Notes: generated by a model from the sequence alone, not told the origin. DNA of 64,000 bases from Neodiprion pinetum (GCF_021155775.2 NC_060237.1:11495832-11559831); one strand, 5' to 3'; shown: positions 49,049-62,145, counted from the first letter of the stretch. Translations and numbers: made by a program.

Positions 49049-50549
49049 GACAGAACACAGCACATCCGCATGGACTATTTTGACAGAGTTCGGGAAAACC
49101 TTGGCATAGTGTGATTATAATCATGTGTTTACTGTTACAACTATTCACTACTGAACAATTATCGAGACAAGTACCGATGCACGTAGTAGTTTGTAAAAAG
49201 AGTACGGGACTCGCCGATAGGTTTAGTGGATCCGCTATGCGGATTGGTCGCAGTTATTCGTGGGATACTTCCGTTCTTCAAATATGTCACATAGCAGTCA
49301 TGTCGAGGAAGTGTCAACGTTAAAAAAATTATCGTCATTTGAGTCATATTCCATGAAACTTCTATTAATATTAATATACATCATATAAGTTCCGTTTGTA
49401 ATAATTATATCATAACTCAATACATGCGACGTTACTTTGATAGGTCGAAAATTCAAAACATTCGCCCATGTTCAAAACTCTATAGTTTATTTTTGTATTT
49501 TTTATTCTTGGAAAGATTATAAGTTACATATAGATATTCAACTACGAGCAAAAAAAAAATGATAGAAGATTTTCACTTTCTTTTTTTCTGTACAATGTTT
49601 CGACTGGCTCGACCAATTATCTTCAGTGCAAATAATTAGAAAATTTTACGATAAATGTTATTTCAGCCCCGAAGATATGGACTGGCTAAGCCGGTCAAAA
49701 ACTTGTACGGAAAAGAAGAAAGTGAAAATCTTCACTGACTATTCATTGACGAGCTGAGAATTGTTTGGTAACAACGGAATTTTTACGTAGACTTCATCCG
49801 GAGTGAGAAGAAAAACAAAAATCAGTATATCAATAAGTTTATAATTGCATTAACTGAAGATATATGAAGATGATCTGTATCTTCATTTCTAACGACCGAA
49901 GTCTTCCACTGGAAACTGGAGTAATTATTCAACATCCTTTTTAATGCTAATTTAAATCACAACCTCAGGGTGAAATGAGAATTAACGAAAACTTTAGGTC
50001 TTATAATGTAAGGTTTCATTCCGTGACATGACGTTATTAAATAATATCATACTTTAAAAATCTTTCAGTTCAAGCGGTTACAGTAGCTGACGTTTGAAAA
50101 GTCGCGCGCCTTAACATGGTGGATTTTGTTATATGGCTCATGGCACCTGATTGGCTCTCAAATTTGGCTCGCCCCGATTTAAAGGGACCCTAGTCGAACA
50201 ACAACGGTCGGCCATTTTGCAATTAAAGTCGATACTGTCGGTCGGCAGGCCGCTTGTCAAACACTGTTAACCTATCATACAGCTCAATATTTTTGATAGA
50301 GATAAACAGTAGACGCCGGGCTATCACCGAGACGACGGTAATCACTCGAGACTCTCCGCAAATCTGCGTGAAATTCAAGAGGGTTAGATGAAGCAATTGG
50401 CAAAACGAAACGTGTGAAGATATTCCAGCGATTGGAATATACCGCCGATTCAGTATGGGGTTGTTGAATTAAAGACCCTTGGATTTTCAGTGTACCTGCA
50501 GAAGGCTAAACGATCCCTCAGTTATTGGATGTGAAACGTTTTTGCACTA
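49049..50549. promoter_or_regulatory. Divergent intergenic region between two genes
   Basis: Separates the minus-strand C7orf25-like gene from the plus-strand U1-zinc-finger gene, so it should hold both promoters. Close to the plus-strand gene, 50211-50220 reads GGCCATTTTG and 50114-50126 reads ATGGTGGATTTTG, both resembling the GCCATNTT core of YY1/Pho sites that often lie near initiators. No TATA box was seen. The region also contains a 169-bp hairpin element (49565-49733). Confidence 0.45.
49565..49733. mobile_element. 169-bp foldback element
   Basis: The left arm starts GAAGATTTTCACTTTCTT. The right arm ends AAGAAAGTGAAAATCTTC, its exact complement. The pairing continues inward with mismatches for about 60 bp (tgtacaatgtttcgactggc against gccggtcaaaaacttgtacgg). 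No coding sequence. A short MITE or a head-to-head pair of element ends are both possible. Confidence 0.55.
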
Positions 50550-53500
50550 ATGTCAGGGCCAGTGACGAAGACCATTGAAAATCCAGAAGTTCCCGGTAAG
50601 TCGTGACGCAATTAATTAAGCCTGCTGTATGCATAACAAGTTTGTAAACGATATCTACACAGCGGCAGCTGAGTACCCGGCATTAATCGACTCGGTAAAG
50701 AGCTTCGCATTGAGTTGAGTATTGTATATAGTTAGGCGTTCGCTGTTACGCTGCGTGCGTTATTAAGTGTATCCGTAAAACACAAACGTACGCATTTGGG
50801 GTGGGGGTAAGAAATCAGAATGGCCAGAATTCCGAATTTAATAAACTCGAATAACAAATATGAGCGAACAGATACTGTCAGAAATATTACGCCCCGAATG
50901 GTGCCCGATAAAAAGCTGCAGTTTACCTAAAATGTATTTAGTAGAGGACTCTATTATCCGAACCCACTTACTTCAGAAAACATTAATCCAAGAATTCAGA
51001 GATGCAGAATTTAATAATGTATAGAGTCAATATTCCAGAGAATGAATTTGTTGAAAGTTTCATATTCTCAAATGTCCAAATATTATAAAAATAAAAGTTA
51101 GAACTTCATCATCTAGAAACAGCGGAAAACAGATATCCAGAATGTCTAACGGTCATTATTTAGAATCGTACAATTCAGAAAGATCAGTATTAAGAAAGTA
51201 ACCGTATAGATGGCTTACCACCAGAATTTCACATTCCGAGTCTATCCAACTAATCTATTTTGACTTGTAAAATCTTTTATATACAGAATCAAAGAAATTC
51301 TTTACTCAATACTTAATAAAGAAGAAAGAACGCAATGCAAGTGGACAATTTTGAGTTATTAAAACTGTTAAGTTATATAGCCCTTTAGAGTGTGGCCAAC
51401 GATGTGCCTGTCTTCTGATATATTGCGATTGTTCATTCTGACGATTCTGATATACTTATATTCTGAGCCTTCTATAAGATTACTACCAGGAGTTCTAACT
51501 GTTCTGATTCTTGATCCTTCACATTTATGAATTCGAATAGATAAAAAGTCTACTTTATGATCCATCTGCAGGTTATTTATTTGTGTTTGTGAGCAACCGC
51601 ATTTGACTCATTCTGCTAATGGCCTTTCGGAATTTTCATCAGTTGTGTATTCTAAATTTGATGACTTCAAATTTCGATACTTTTGTATTCTATTTCCATT
51701 ATTTCTGGCTTAATGCAGATTCACCACTTTGTTCTTTCGTGATTGTGAGTTTTCGATATATTTGTGTTCGGAATTCTGACCATTCCGATCTTGGGTTTCT
51801 CTGATTTTTTACCCGCTCCTACGCATTTGTACGAGACTTTTTGCGAAACCGTAAATTGCCGTTATAAACACAATATAATACTCTGCACATTATACATAAC
51901 GCATGCAAAAATGTCAGAATTTGATGTTTGCATCTACAATCATGTTATATGTCACAAATTCATACACGGCGCAGCCTGTATGCGTATCATGTATTGTACC
52001 GTGGCGATTTAGAACGGCCCGTCACAAGGGCACACAACTGACTGTAATTCCCAAAAAACGCGTCCCTGGCGGGGTACTCCGAGCGAACTCGATACAAATT
52101 AGACGATAAACTACTAGTAACCAATTTTTTCATTGTATACTCTGTATTTCGCGGTTCAGCGCAAGCGAACAAGTTACTAGTACGGGAACGATCCCGACCA
52201 TCGAGGAATCAACATCATCCCTGATGATTCCGAATCATTCTCCCGATGACCTCATCTACCGACTACCCGACGTGCAAACCCTTCGACTGCCGGCGTATAA
52301 GCATCTATGAGGAGCATTCAAAAGTCCTCCCGACAGCAAAGTCACCACTTTTCCCGAAGAAGTCAGCCGCCCGTTTTCCCGGATGCCGTGAAGATGAGAG
52401 TTCAGGGTCGCCCGAGAAGCGCATTTACAACTTCTCAGCCAGGCGCTGAAGCGATTCTTAATAACTACCGTTCCGCTGGTTGTCATCGCCGTCAAGAGTA
52501 TCCAGAGGACTCGATACAGCGTTCCTGTCGGCAAGGATCACGATTACATCGTGGGCAGATGTACATTGCCCTGAGGTGCGTTATGCCGTCGCTCTCCAGG
52601 CGAAAAACTTTGGCCTGGAGAAAATTTCCTCGGCGTATCTTCGCCAGAGGGTCCCCAACGATAGGCAACCAGCTGGTCGTAATGTGCCTCGGCTGTAATT
52701 CCGCACGAGCAAGTGTAATCGAAGAAGTCACAGGACGAACGTTACTCAGCATCTACCGGTAATCTCCGTAAACGCGTCGCGTATTCACAACTGATATTCG
52801 ACGCGAATGGGATGACCCAATTATGATTGGGAACAAACGACGAATCAACAAAAAGAAGCGAGGAAAAAAGAATCGACCTCCGACCTCCGTTTATTCTACG
52901 CTCAACCCGCCAGGCGACCGCACGTTCCTACTCGATACAACTAGAGATTTCCTTCGTTAAATTCTACTTTCCTTTTTCTTTCTTGCTAACGTTTCTTTAT
53001 CGCTAACATTTCTCTTACTACCGTTTGCATTATCGTTAAATTTCTTTTTATTTTCTTTTCCCCTCACATTTTTTTCTTACCTTCTTTGCTACCGTCAAGT
53101 TTATTTTTAATTAAATTCAGTGTCTGTGTGCTTGAGTCACCGGCTAAGGTAAGGCTTCTGCCGTTAAGTATCGTATCGTTACGAAGTTGTTCGTACCTTC
53201 TCTTTTCTCGTATTTTACTTATTTTTTTCGTTGCATTGTGTGATGCCAGTATCGTTGTGAATAGTGGTCCATGCATCTGAAGTGCTTTGAGCGATCGAGT
53301 GACTGCATGATTTCGTTGATTAATTAATTTGGTATCGTTGAGCGACCTCGTAACTATCGAATAAGAATTCTCCCGTATATTTGAATTTCCCTGATGTTCT
53401 TGTAATTTTCTCTTAGACTGCTTCTGTAATTTCTATCGTACTTTTTTGAGCTATCTCTTATCCTTCTTTGTTCTTCATTTCTGTACTGGTAGTGCTTATT

Positions 53501-56500
53501 ATATTTAATTTACCGTACAGCTTATTGTATTTTATTTGCTATTGTGCATGAATTTGTCGAGTAAGTCGAGTTGGTTGGAGTACATCTAAGTGAAGATTAA
53601 GCACGAGGTTGAAGTTAGTAACGTTACTGCAACCATACATGTTGAGAAAAAATCGTTTCTTCGCAACTTTAGGACTGTCTAAACTTTAGTAAACCGTAAA
53701 AAAACTAAACATGCTCACGGTTTGTAAAGCCAACTCCTTGAGAGTCATCCTAAGTTTGTACATTAATACACTTTTTTGTTACGTTTCGTTACGGTAACGT
53801 TACTAACTTCAGCGTCGTGATTAAGCCGCTAAATATTACTGTACCTTTTGCCATTTTCTTGTTAATGATCCTTTATTAATTATTACCCGCCACATTTTTC
53901 ATATTTTTTTTGTTACTTCAAGTCTCATTTATTATCTTTGATTTTGGCGCAATAAGGTGTATTCAGTGTATTCCCTAGTAATCTCTCAACATCTGTCCAA
54001 GTTTTGTAATTTTTCGTAAATTATATGTAAAAACTCTGTGAATTATCTCTTGAATTTTTAAATTATCAGTTCAATTATCTATCGATAATTTTTTCGTCAC
54101 TTGGCCCCCACAATTTACTTCATTTGATGATTTCTCATCTAAGCTACCGATTTTTAAGGCTTATTAATTAACGTCAATGTCTCTTGCCAGTTACCATCTA
54201 CCGCAAATTACGTCTAATTCTTTTGTCACTACTCACGAGCGTTCCGGGCTATCGTCAATTTCAACAACTTCCGATTTCTATTAAAGTCCGTACTTTCTTA
54301 TTGCAAATCAATAGACTAATAATTACCGTAGCGTCGTTCTTGGAAAAGTGGGTAAAATCATGTCGCTCAGTGACGTATAGTTCTAAGTAGATTTTTGTAT
54401 TATATCGCTTGTACCGACCTGTGTCTAATTTTCTCTGCTAACTATCATCTTTTATTAAAAGCTATCGTTTGATTTTATTCTTCCGAAAATTGGAAAATCC
54501 CGCGAACCACTATTATTCGATTTATTAATTGTTATTGACTTGTTAAATAAAATCTAGTGAATTATTGGTAATTCTTGTAAGCTTTACTTGACTGACTGGA
54601 AACTTGTAAATCGAATCAATAATGTACGACTGATTGACCTGTTAATCTCCTTTGAATCCTTTGACGTTCGATGGAAAAACAATAATTGAAAAGGGTGAAA
54701 AATCGATTAATTATAAAAACAAAGAATCGAAGTTTACGATTAATCGATTAATCGCACAGTCTTAATTTTTTAAATAACTATGCCATAGTCAGTACGCGAA
54801 TTTTGTTGTCACAGTCAATTGATCGGCAATCGATCGAAAAATGTTCAAACATGTAAGTTCTTTACAGTTTGATTTTTATAAAATTTAAATATTTGTAACC
54901 TGGGAATTTGGAAATTTTTAACTCCTAACATTATAATCGAAATTGATTGAGTCGTATTTGTTACTTGAAACCATGTTTATCGTTGCAATTGGTATGTCAA
55001 TAAATCTTTCTTTGAACGTACTAATGTACATTTTTGGACTATTCCACTGTAATGAACTTATTAATTTACTAAAGTAATGAATACTTATGAACTATTAATG
55101 AAACTTCCAACTGTTGAATATATCCTGATACACATTGCAGAGGAGAATTCTTTTACATCGAAATCAACTCAATCAAATTGAGGACTCTTCTTTGCTCAAG
55201 ACGTATCGTAGTTGAGTCGGCCACATTCTATTTATATCTAAGATTTTCAGTAGGGTTCGTCAATAGTTGAATTGAATATAAAAATTATGAATATGAGAAT
55301 AATGGTATTGTAACAATTCTATACATTACTTGGCCAAGAGTGACAGCTACAGACTTTACTTTAGAACGTTTTATGATCGACTGACTAGCTGACCGTAATC
55401 CTTGCTCAGCAAAGCATCTCCTTTTCCTCTCTTATATGCGTGTGAACACATTCGTATTTACCTTTACACGACGCGAGAAGAGTTAAGTTTCAGATACTTC
55501 AATAATGTTGCATGTAAGCGGGCCATAGACGATCATATATTGGTGTTTAATAGATTTTTAATTGTTGAAATTTCATGTCGAGTTATTTAGAATGTCAATA
55601 CTGTGTGCATAACCTTTTGCAACAAATCATGAATCCGTTAATATATTCATGCTATCATCGCTTCTGTAAGGTGTTTCCGATAGAGAATCCACCGATCCAA
55701 CTATTGCTTGTCGATGGAACACTTTTTTTCGTACAAAAAGCGATAGAATCTGATAGGAATGAGCAAAAAGTGGATGTTTAAGCCATCAGAAAATTTCAAG
55801 CGGGTGGAATTATTTGCTTGAAACACTGTTTGATTGGCTATAGCGATAGACTGCTGCACCCATCGCACCTGTTACTGCAATATAAAACGCCTTCCGAGAT
55901 CATTAATCATCCTCTCAGATCGTATCTTTAGTATTCCACGTCGTATGCTTTCAAATCAGGTCGTTTGAGTATTTCAGATGTGTACGTATGCATGGGACTT
56001 TCAATACAATGGAACACTCTTCTTTCGAATGCGATTTCTAATGAAGATAATGATGATAATTACTTAGGATACACCAATCATCGCTATGCCTCAACCCTTC
56101 ACTATCATATATATGAGGCATTCCATACCAACTGGATCTGGGTCTCTAATCCTTGACCTCTCTGATTTGGCTCGCGATCTTTTATGTGATTGTTTCGACA
56201 CCGGAAAATATTAATATTTTCCGAAATTTTTTGAATCGATGTCAATCAGTTACAATTTTTGAAACGATAATATTGATCAACAGGATTTAAAAATCTGAAA
56301 TAAATCTAAAAAACCATGTGTCAGATATCAAAATTGTCAAGCCTTGAGCCAAAGTCGTCTGACGTTCCCTTTTTATTTTTTTCGAAATTTTCTCAAAAGA
56401 AACACAAAAAAGAATTAGATCGATGAGTCAGTTTACTATGGGTGGCTGCTTAAACATTAATTTTCATATGTCAGATCATATTTTTCATATTTTTTAGATT

Positions 56501-59500
56501 ATTCTAAAGTAATTAATTATTTGCAACTTTTAACAACGAACATTGGATTGAGGCAATTTAAAAATCTGAAAAAATTCTCAACAGCGTAGTGTTATATATA
56601 CAAATGTTCAAGCAACATCCCGTGGTGGACTGCCTCTCCATCTAATTTATAGAATTTTTTTTCGAACGACTTTCTTGTCGGCAAAAAACTAAGGCCTTTA
56701 GATCTGCACACCAAAATACAGGTATCCTTATTTTATAACCATCATCCATCACCAATGATTTATAGAAGTTTTTATCGTCCTCTGATAAGATAAAACCATC
56801 CTAGATAATTCAGGTTATTTTCCAAGAAAAGCATTTACGATGTCAGTAAGCATTGTCATTCACATATTAAGTACAACAAACATAAAAAACGTTAAATTTG
56901 CTAAATATGGCAAAAGAAACGTTTTTTTCATTCCACCAGATATATATATAACTCCAATTACTTTTTTCATCTCTTTGTACTTGAATCAAATGACGGTCTC
57001 TCGACCCAAAAATATATTCCATTCGCCATATTTCATCGCCATATTTGATAGATTCAACGAATCCTTTCCCCGTGTATATCGCGTGGCTTCTAGACATCGT
57101 GGAGTGAATCCAACGTTTATACTTATTACATCCGCATGCATTCTTACGCGGTATGAAATTCTATTTTCTGTGCTACCTCGTGTCAAAAACGAGAATACTG
57201 TGCAGTTTTTATAAGCACTAGTGCTTAAAATTCGACTTTTAAACCTTAGTGCTCATAAAAACTACAAAGTGGTCGGATTATTAACGGCGGTATCGCAGAA
57301 AAATTATTTGTGTTATGTGTGGATGTAAGAAATTCTTGACTCGTGTGAGTTTCGCGCTCACCTTCGGCTCGTGCGGCACTTTACGCTCGTCAAGAAATCC
57401 GTATTTTATGCGCACTAGCCACGAAAATAACTATTTCGGTTACTTCAATTCTATCACAGCTATAATAAATTCGAGTTAATTTCACTTTGAATAGTGCGTA
57501 ATTACCCAAATTGGCGGACGTTATCTGATCGTTAAGCACATTCGACGCAGCTGTTAGATGTAGCATTGCTACAGGTATAAAATGAATATTAAGAGACAGC
57601 AAGTTAATTTCTGTGAATGTTAATGAACATCTTTATTATTGTACAGGATTAGAATGTTTGCTACCACCTCGGCCACCCCCGCTCCCTGGGTCGTTATCGT
57701 CGACAGAAGCGAGCGTTGTAACGACGCAAATCAAGCTTCCTCAGCAAACCGAAGAAAATGCTTCAGCAACAACCGGCACGGTGCTGGCGCCGAGTCAATT
57801 TCCAACTGCCGCCACTTCTCCTTATTATATCCATCCCCCGATGCAAACGCAAAGTTCTCCCACCCCATGGTGGGTGCCAACGGAAGCAGATTCCTCGGAA
57901 CTTTACGACTCGCAATACGCGCAATGGTACGAAGCAACTTACAAAGTTCCTCTTCCAGCTAACCTTTCCGGCAAAGCTAAATCCAAGTATTACAAACGCA
58001 AGAGTGAATTCATTGACCCCGCTCAAGATGCAGGTAAATTACATCGCTCGTTAGATTTTATTACTCTTTTGTATTGTATATATATGTACCTATTTTCTTT
58101 TCAAACTCATCCGAACTGTCCGATAACCAGCCAAATGTTCTCAAAGTTTTTCTTTATTGCACCTCGACTATTTTGCAGCACTAGGGAAATTCAAGATGGC
58201 CGCAGCTACGCTGAGAAATATTTCGTTTGTTATAGTTACTAGAAAATTCTTGTCAAATGGGTATCGTGGAAATAACAGTTTAAATATTGTTGGAATCACA
58301 AGAAAATGTGGTACAAGTGACTATTTGATGCGATTATAGTTCTCAGTACTACATTTTATGGTTATTGCAATGTGGAATCTGGTTGTATAGTTTACAATAT
58401 TTTTACACTTAAATAAGGTCTCAGTACAATTAATTGTTGCACCATCATCAAATTATTGCAACAATTACAAGAAAATATAGTACGAGTGACCATAATCAGA
58501 AAGAATACGTATACTAGATTTTCTGGTTCCATCTACAAAATTGACTTTCATTTTGTATGAAGAACTATATGTTTTAGTTATAGTAAAAAATTAATATAGT
58601 TAAGGACTGTATTACAACCACAACTAGAATTTTATCTTTGTGATGAAAAGGGAAAGGCGCGGAATTTTACGAATGTCAAGGAATCGGATAATTAGAAAAT
58701 TTTTATTCTCCTTAAAGAATGAAAGAACCGTTGCATATTTCGAAAATATTGTCGCAATTTGATAATTCATGTTGATAAATTCATCTTTCTTCTTATTCCA
58801 GAGAAAGTTGCAAGTGCTCAAAGGGAACTTTCCGCTCTAATGAAACCGCTAAAATGTGACTTGTGCAATGCAGTTGTAAGAATAAATATTGTTACAATAT
58901 ATTTTTGATAATCAACTTTGTGAGAGGTTCATTTACGAATCCTACTTAATATTACTGTATCAAATTACAGATGAACTCTACGTTGCAAGCAAAGTTACAT
59001 TACGATGGCAAACCCCATCAAAAGAAGGTATCTATGTTCCTAAATCAGAGCGTGAAAAAATTGAAAACTGAAGACAGTGGTCAAGTTTCCAGTACAACCG
59101 AAGCGGATTGGAATACCTACTGCGAGGTAAATTTCCAGAACCTAATCAGGTCTTGTATCAATACTTAAAACGAATCATAAAGCATTTGCCACTGTAATTC
59201 ACAGATCTGCAAGACTTGGTTCACCTCGCAAACCGATGCGACACAACATTATGCTGGCAAGAAACATCTTAGGGCAGCTAATGGTGGCCCACGTGTTAGG
59301 TGAGTAACAAGCCGACATCAAAAATCAATTAAACACTTCCACTTACAAGTGATTCAAAAAACCATAATACGAGTAATGTCAGTTGAACAAGAGAGAATAA
59401 TAGTATGTCTGTAATATTATGTAATACCATACGTAGTGGAGGCACAGTTTTGATGTTAAAGTAATCTTATTATACCATTTTTTTAAAGGACATCAAAAAA

Positions 59501-60263
59501 GCAGAATCAGAATCAAGCCCCGATAGATCCGAGTGGACGGTTTGGCATAGGGATAGGTTTTCAAGCTGAACCACCAGCCCCAGTAATAATTCCGGCAGAA
59601 GCTGCCATCGTTGTACCTGTTGTATCTCCTGTACCGATACCGACGATTGCTGCAGCAGTACCAGTCAGTACGCCTCTCTATACGGCTCCATCTTATCAAA
59701 CACTATTGCGCTGTGACCTTTGCGGTGTTTCGGCAAATCGAAAAGACCAATTAGAAACACATCGTCGAGGTGCAAGGCATCTCAGGATGCTCAGAATGAA
59801 TGGGCTTCCAGTACCTGACACAGGTAAGATCTGTCAATTTCAGAAACAGTAATTTGTCTTTTTGTAATGGACTCGTTACTCTAGTCATACAGACTTTGAC
59901 TTTAATTTTTTACATCTCTCGGTGACTTTGTTATTTTGCAGTACCTGAAGCTGAAGTGGTCCCTGTTGTTAGTGGACCGCTAGATTATTCAATTTATAGA
60001 ACCCCATCGGGTAAGTTTTAAGTTGAGAACATTTTCACGTTAAGGTCCTTTTAGAAGTATAAGTACTTATTCAGAGCCAAGATGTAATCCTCCACTTTTA
60101 TCCATCAGGGCAATACTACTGTGCACCTTGCAACGTTTCTCTAAACTCAGAGAGCAGTTTTGCACAACATGTCGAAAGTAAAAAGCACAAGAACCAGCTA
60201 AACCCAAAATCACCGTCCACTGCTGCCAATACTGCAAAAAAAACAAGGTTTAAAAAAAAGTAG
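50550..60263 (+). CDS. Protein with four U1-type zinc fingers (ZNF385/ZNF346-like)
   Basis: Eight coding exons: 50550-50595, 57647-58033, 58802-58875, 58971-59126, 59205-59299, 59489-59823, 59942-60010, 60109-60263; 438 aa, every joint in phase. Four fingers have the exact U1/JAZ spacing C-X2-C-X12-H-X5-H: C163/C166/H179/H185, C220/C223/H236/H242, C328/C331/H344/H350 and C392/C395/H408/H414. Fingers of this spacing, with a long gap between histidines, usually contact double-stranded or structured RNA, and proteins with several of them (ZNF346/JAZ, ZNF385, ZMAT) are nuclear. The N-terminus is Pro/Thr/Gln-rich (LPPRPPPLPG) with a WW-containing segment, fingers 2 and 3 are separated by an Ala/Val/Pro-rich linker, and the C-terminus is basic. 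Two fingers are split by introns between or near the cysteines, which explains why no long ORF shows. Orthology within the family is not settled. Confidence 0.85.
52150..52770. other. GC-rich, coding-like degraded segment
   Basis: Base composition and CpG use differ sharply from the surrounding AT-rich intron. Several frames on both strands stay open for 60-150 codons, but each is broken when read across the patch. One frame gives AREAHLQLLSQALKRF, VGKDHDYIVGRC between stops; another gives QRVPNDRQPAGRNVPRL. This looks like decayed coding sequence, perhaps of a transposable element, but I cannot name the family. Confidence 0.3.
53602..53819. mobile_element. 218-bp MITE with 26-bp inverted repeats and target duplication
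   Basis: Both ends begin CACGA and share TGAAGTTAGTAACGTTAC (26 bp, about three mismatches). The element is flanked by a direct ATTAAG on each side (53596-53601 and 53820-53825). TTAA within that duplication would also fit a piggyBac-like insertion. No coding capacity. Confidence 0.68.
57205..57262. repeat. Hairpin-forming inverted repeat
   Basis: GTTTTTATAAGCACTA (57205-57220) pairs with TAGTGCTCATAAAAAC (57247-57262), one mismatch. A perfect inner palindrome AAGCACTAGTGCTT lies in the left arm. About 70 bp further on, TTCTTGAC (57333) and GTCAAGAA (57389) bracket a CpG-rich loop. Confidence 0.5.
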
Positions 60264-61908
60264 TCCTTTTCCATTCGTTTTAATCGTTAATATAGCCACA
60301 TTTTATTTTCTTAGTTTATGCATCCTGAAATGATTTATATTTGATGCACGCGGTGCACATTTTTGCTGCAGACCGCTCAATATCTGCGGGAATTTTCTTA
60401 GCAAAATCTCCATTGACAGACTATAGTCCAAAGGTATTTTGCGGAGTTACGCAATAAATACGGGCAGCGAAAAGTATATTACCAAAATTGGGTGGCAGAC
60501 TTCAATGGTTGAATAGAAATACAAAACTGACTCATATCGTTGATTAATGAAATTTATTAATTAACATTTCATTGGAAGTCTATAGTTTTAATTTTAAAAT
60601 CAATAGTATTGTGTATTTAAGTGATATGAGTCAGTTTTGTAGCATTTGTAAATTAATAACATCATTATTTCAAACGGTTCGACGTTTGAGGCCTGATAAC
60701 TCCGAAACGACTTACCTTACGCAAATCTTTATTCAGATCTTTTTTGTAGAGCGTAAAATTTCCTACAAGAATATGTTTTGTTTATATCTTCACACTGATT
60801 CGTTTTCGAGCAATAAAATTCTAAATTTTTGAAAAATTTTTTCCCATGTTATTTAAATGGGAAATAGTAAATTGAGAATCGCCACCTCTAAATAACAATA
60901 TTTAGAGCTCATATTTTACCGAGGTCATTTTTGAGGGACACTCGGAAGATTTTTCAATGTTCTTCGAAAAAAAAAAAAATAGTCGTTTTTTTTGAAACAC
61001 ACTAATGTCATATAAACGTGTAAATACAGTAGCGTAAATATAAGCCTCACTGTCTTATTTTAATCAATACTGCATGTTTGGCTGTTAAAGCGTGAAGCTG
61101 TTACCTTCATTTTCATGGAAAAGCTGAATTTTTTTACCTACAAAGTTGGGGAAATGTCGGGGACCTTAATTTCAATTGACTTTTCGTCACTCGTTGATTA
61201 TGGCAACTATAGCTTCCGATATTTTCTCGGTAGTCACTCCGAATTAGCGTAACTAATAATCAATTGATGTATTTCATACCGTTGTAACTACTCGTTCAAC
61301 AAAATATAGTTTTCAAAAGATATATTGTTTCAGTCATGAATGCTGCGCATTTTGTTTGGACGTCACTCGTATCTCTAACTATTTTTATGAAAAACTATTA
61401 CGTTATTCATATATTATGCAGTTGGCTTATATTTATGATTAGTTGAGATCTATTGTAATTAGTCGGCAAGCTGAGTTACCACTCACATTGTAAACACCTG
61501 TGCAATAGCTTTCGTGCGGATTGGATCGTTGCGGTTTATTATCTACGAGTAGTAGAAACAAACGACAACTATCAATGGTGATGAAACGAGAACGATAAAA
61601 GTTAATAAATAAGTGTTCAATAAAAAGTTGAAAAAAATCGTTGAAGCCGTTGCAACGGTGATGTAATATAATAGCTAATTATTTTTCAATCTCATGACAA
61701 AGTATGATACATACTAAGTTACTTGTGTTATTTATAATTTAACAAAATTTACTAGTGTAAGTCTTAAAAACAGTTTATAGCCTACCTAGACCTTCACTTC
61801 GAGGATCTGAATTGCTTATAGCTATATACGTGTAGTAAGACTCGAAAATCACTACTGTACAATAAAAAAATCCCGTGTTTTCAATAATAAATTTTATCTA
61901 GATATCAT
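60264..61908. other. 3' UTR and intergenic stretch
   Basis: Follows the TAG of the U1-zinc-finger gene. AT-rich, with no gene recognised. An 18-bp perfect inverted repeat (60521-60538 and 60623-60640) is listed separately. Confidence 0.5.
60521..60640. repeat. 18-bp perfect inverted repeat, 84-bp loop
   Basis: ACAAAACTGACTCATATC and its exact reverse complement. It could be the ends of a 120-bp MITE or a stem in the 3' UTR of the preceding gene. Confidence 0.5.
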
Positions 61909-62145
61909 TTAAATTCTCAATATTTGCACAGAGGTTGAGATAAATTTTAATACCGTAGCTGTATTTCTCAAACGTGTATTTAAATCTAACAGAAATTTCA
62001 GGTCTGTTTCACCATCAAATTTCTCACTAAATAAAAAAACAGTTTGAAAAAAATAATCAGCAGCTTCCTTTTCTATTTTCAATTTTTGTTTTTCGAATGT
62101 ATGGGTCAAGTCGATGCTCTTTTCAAAGTTAATTTTCTTTTTCAT
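61909..62145 (-). CDS. Small charged helical ORF, 78 aa, unrecognised
   Basis: A true ATG at 62145 opens 78 codons with an amphipathic, Lys/Glu-rich helical look (KKKINFEKSIDLTHTFEKQK, then KEAADYFFQTVFLFSEKF, FLLDLNTRLRNTATVL). There is no signal peptide and no known motif. The sequence on its 5' side (62150-62450) is GC-richer and could be a leader and promoter. It may be a genuine small gene of the coiled-coil subunit kind, or chance. Confidence 0.35.
   Translation of the reverse strand: MKKKINFEKSIDLTHTFEKQKLKIEKEAADYFFQTVFLFSEKFDGETDLKFLLDLNTRLRNTATVLKFISTSVQILRI

Larger units (their letters stand above)
50596..57646 (+). other. 7-kb first intron of the U1-zinc-finger gene
   Basis: GTAAGT donor, TTGTACAG acceptor. 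It carries a 218-bp MITE (53602-53819), a GC-rich coding-like patch at about 52150-52770, and hairpin-forming sequence at 57205-57400. A short ATG-initiated ORF at 55575-55781 contains NPLIYSCYHRFCK, which superficially recalls the end of a seven-helix receptor, but no upstream helices are present. The rest is AT-rich and unremarkable. Confidence 0.55.

Noticed and set aside
55575..55781. ORF with NPLIYSCYHRFCK resembling the last helix of a GPCR
   Set aside because: No upstream transmembrane segments in any frame. A short motif match of this kind is expected by chance.
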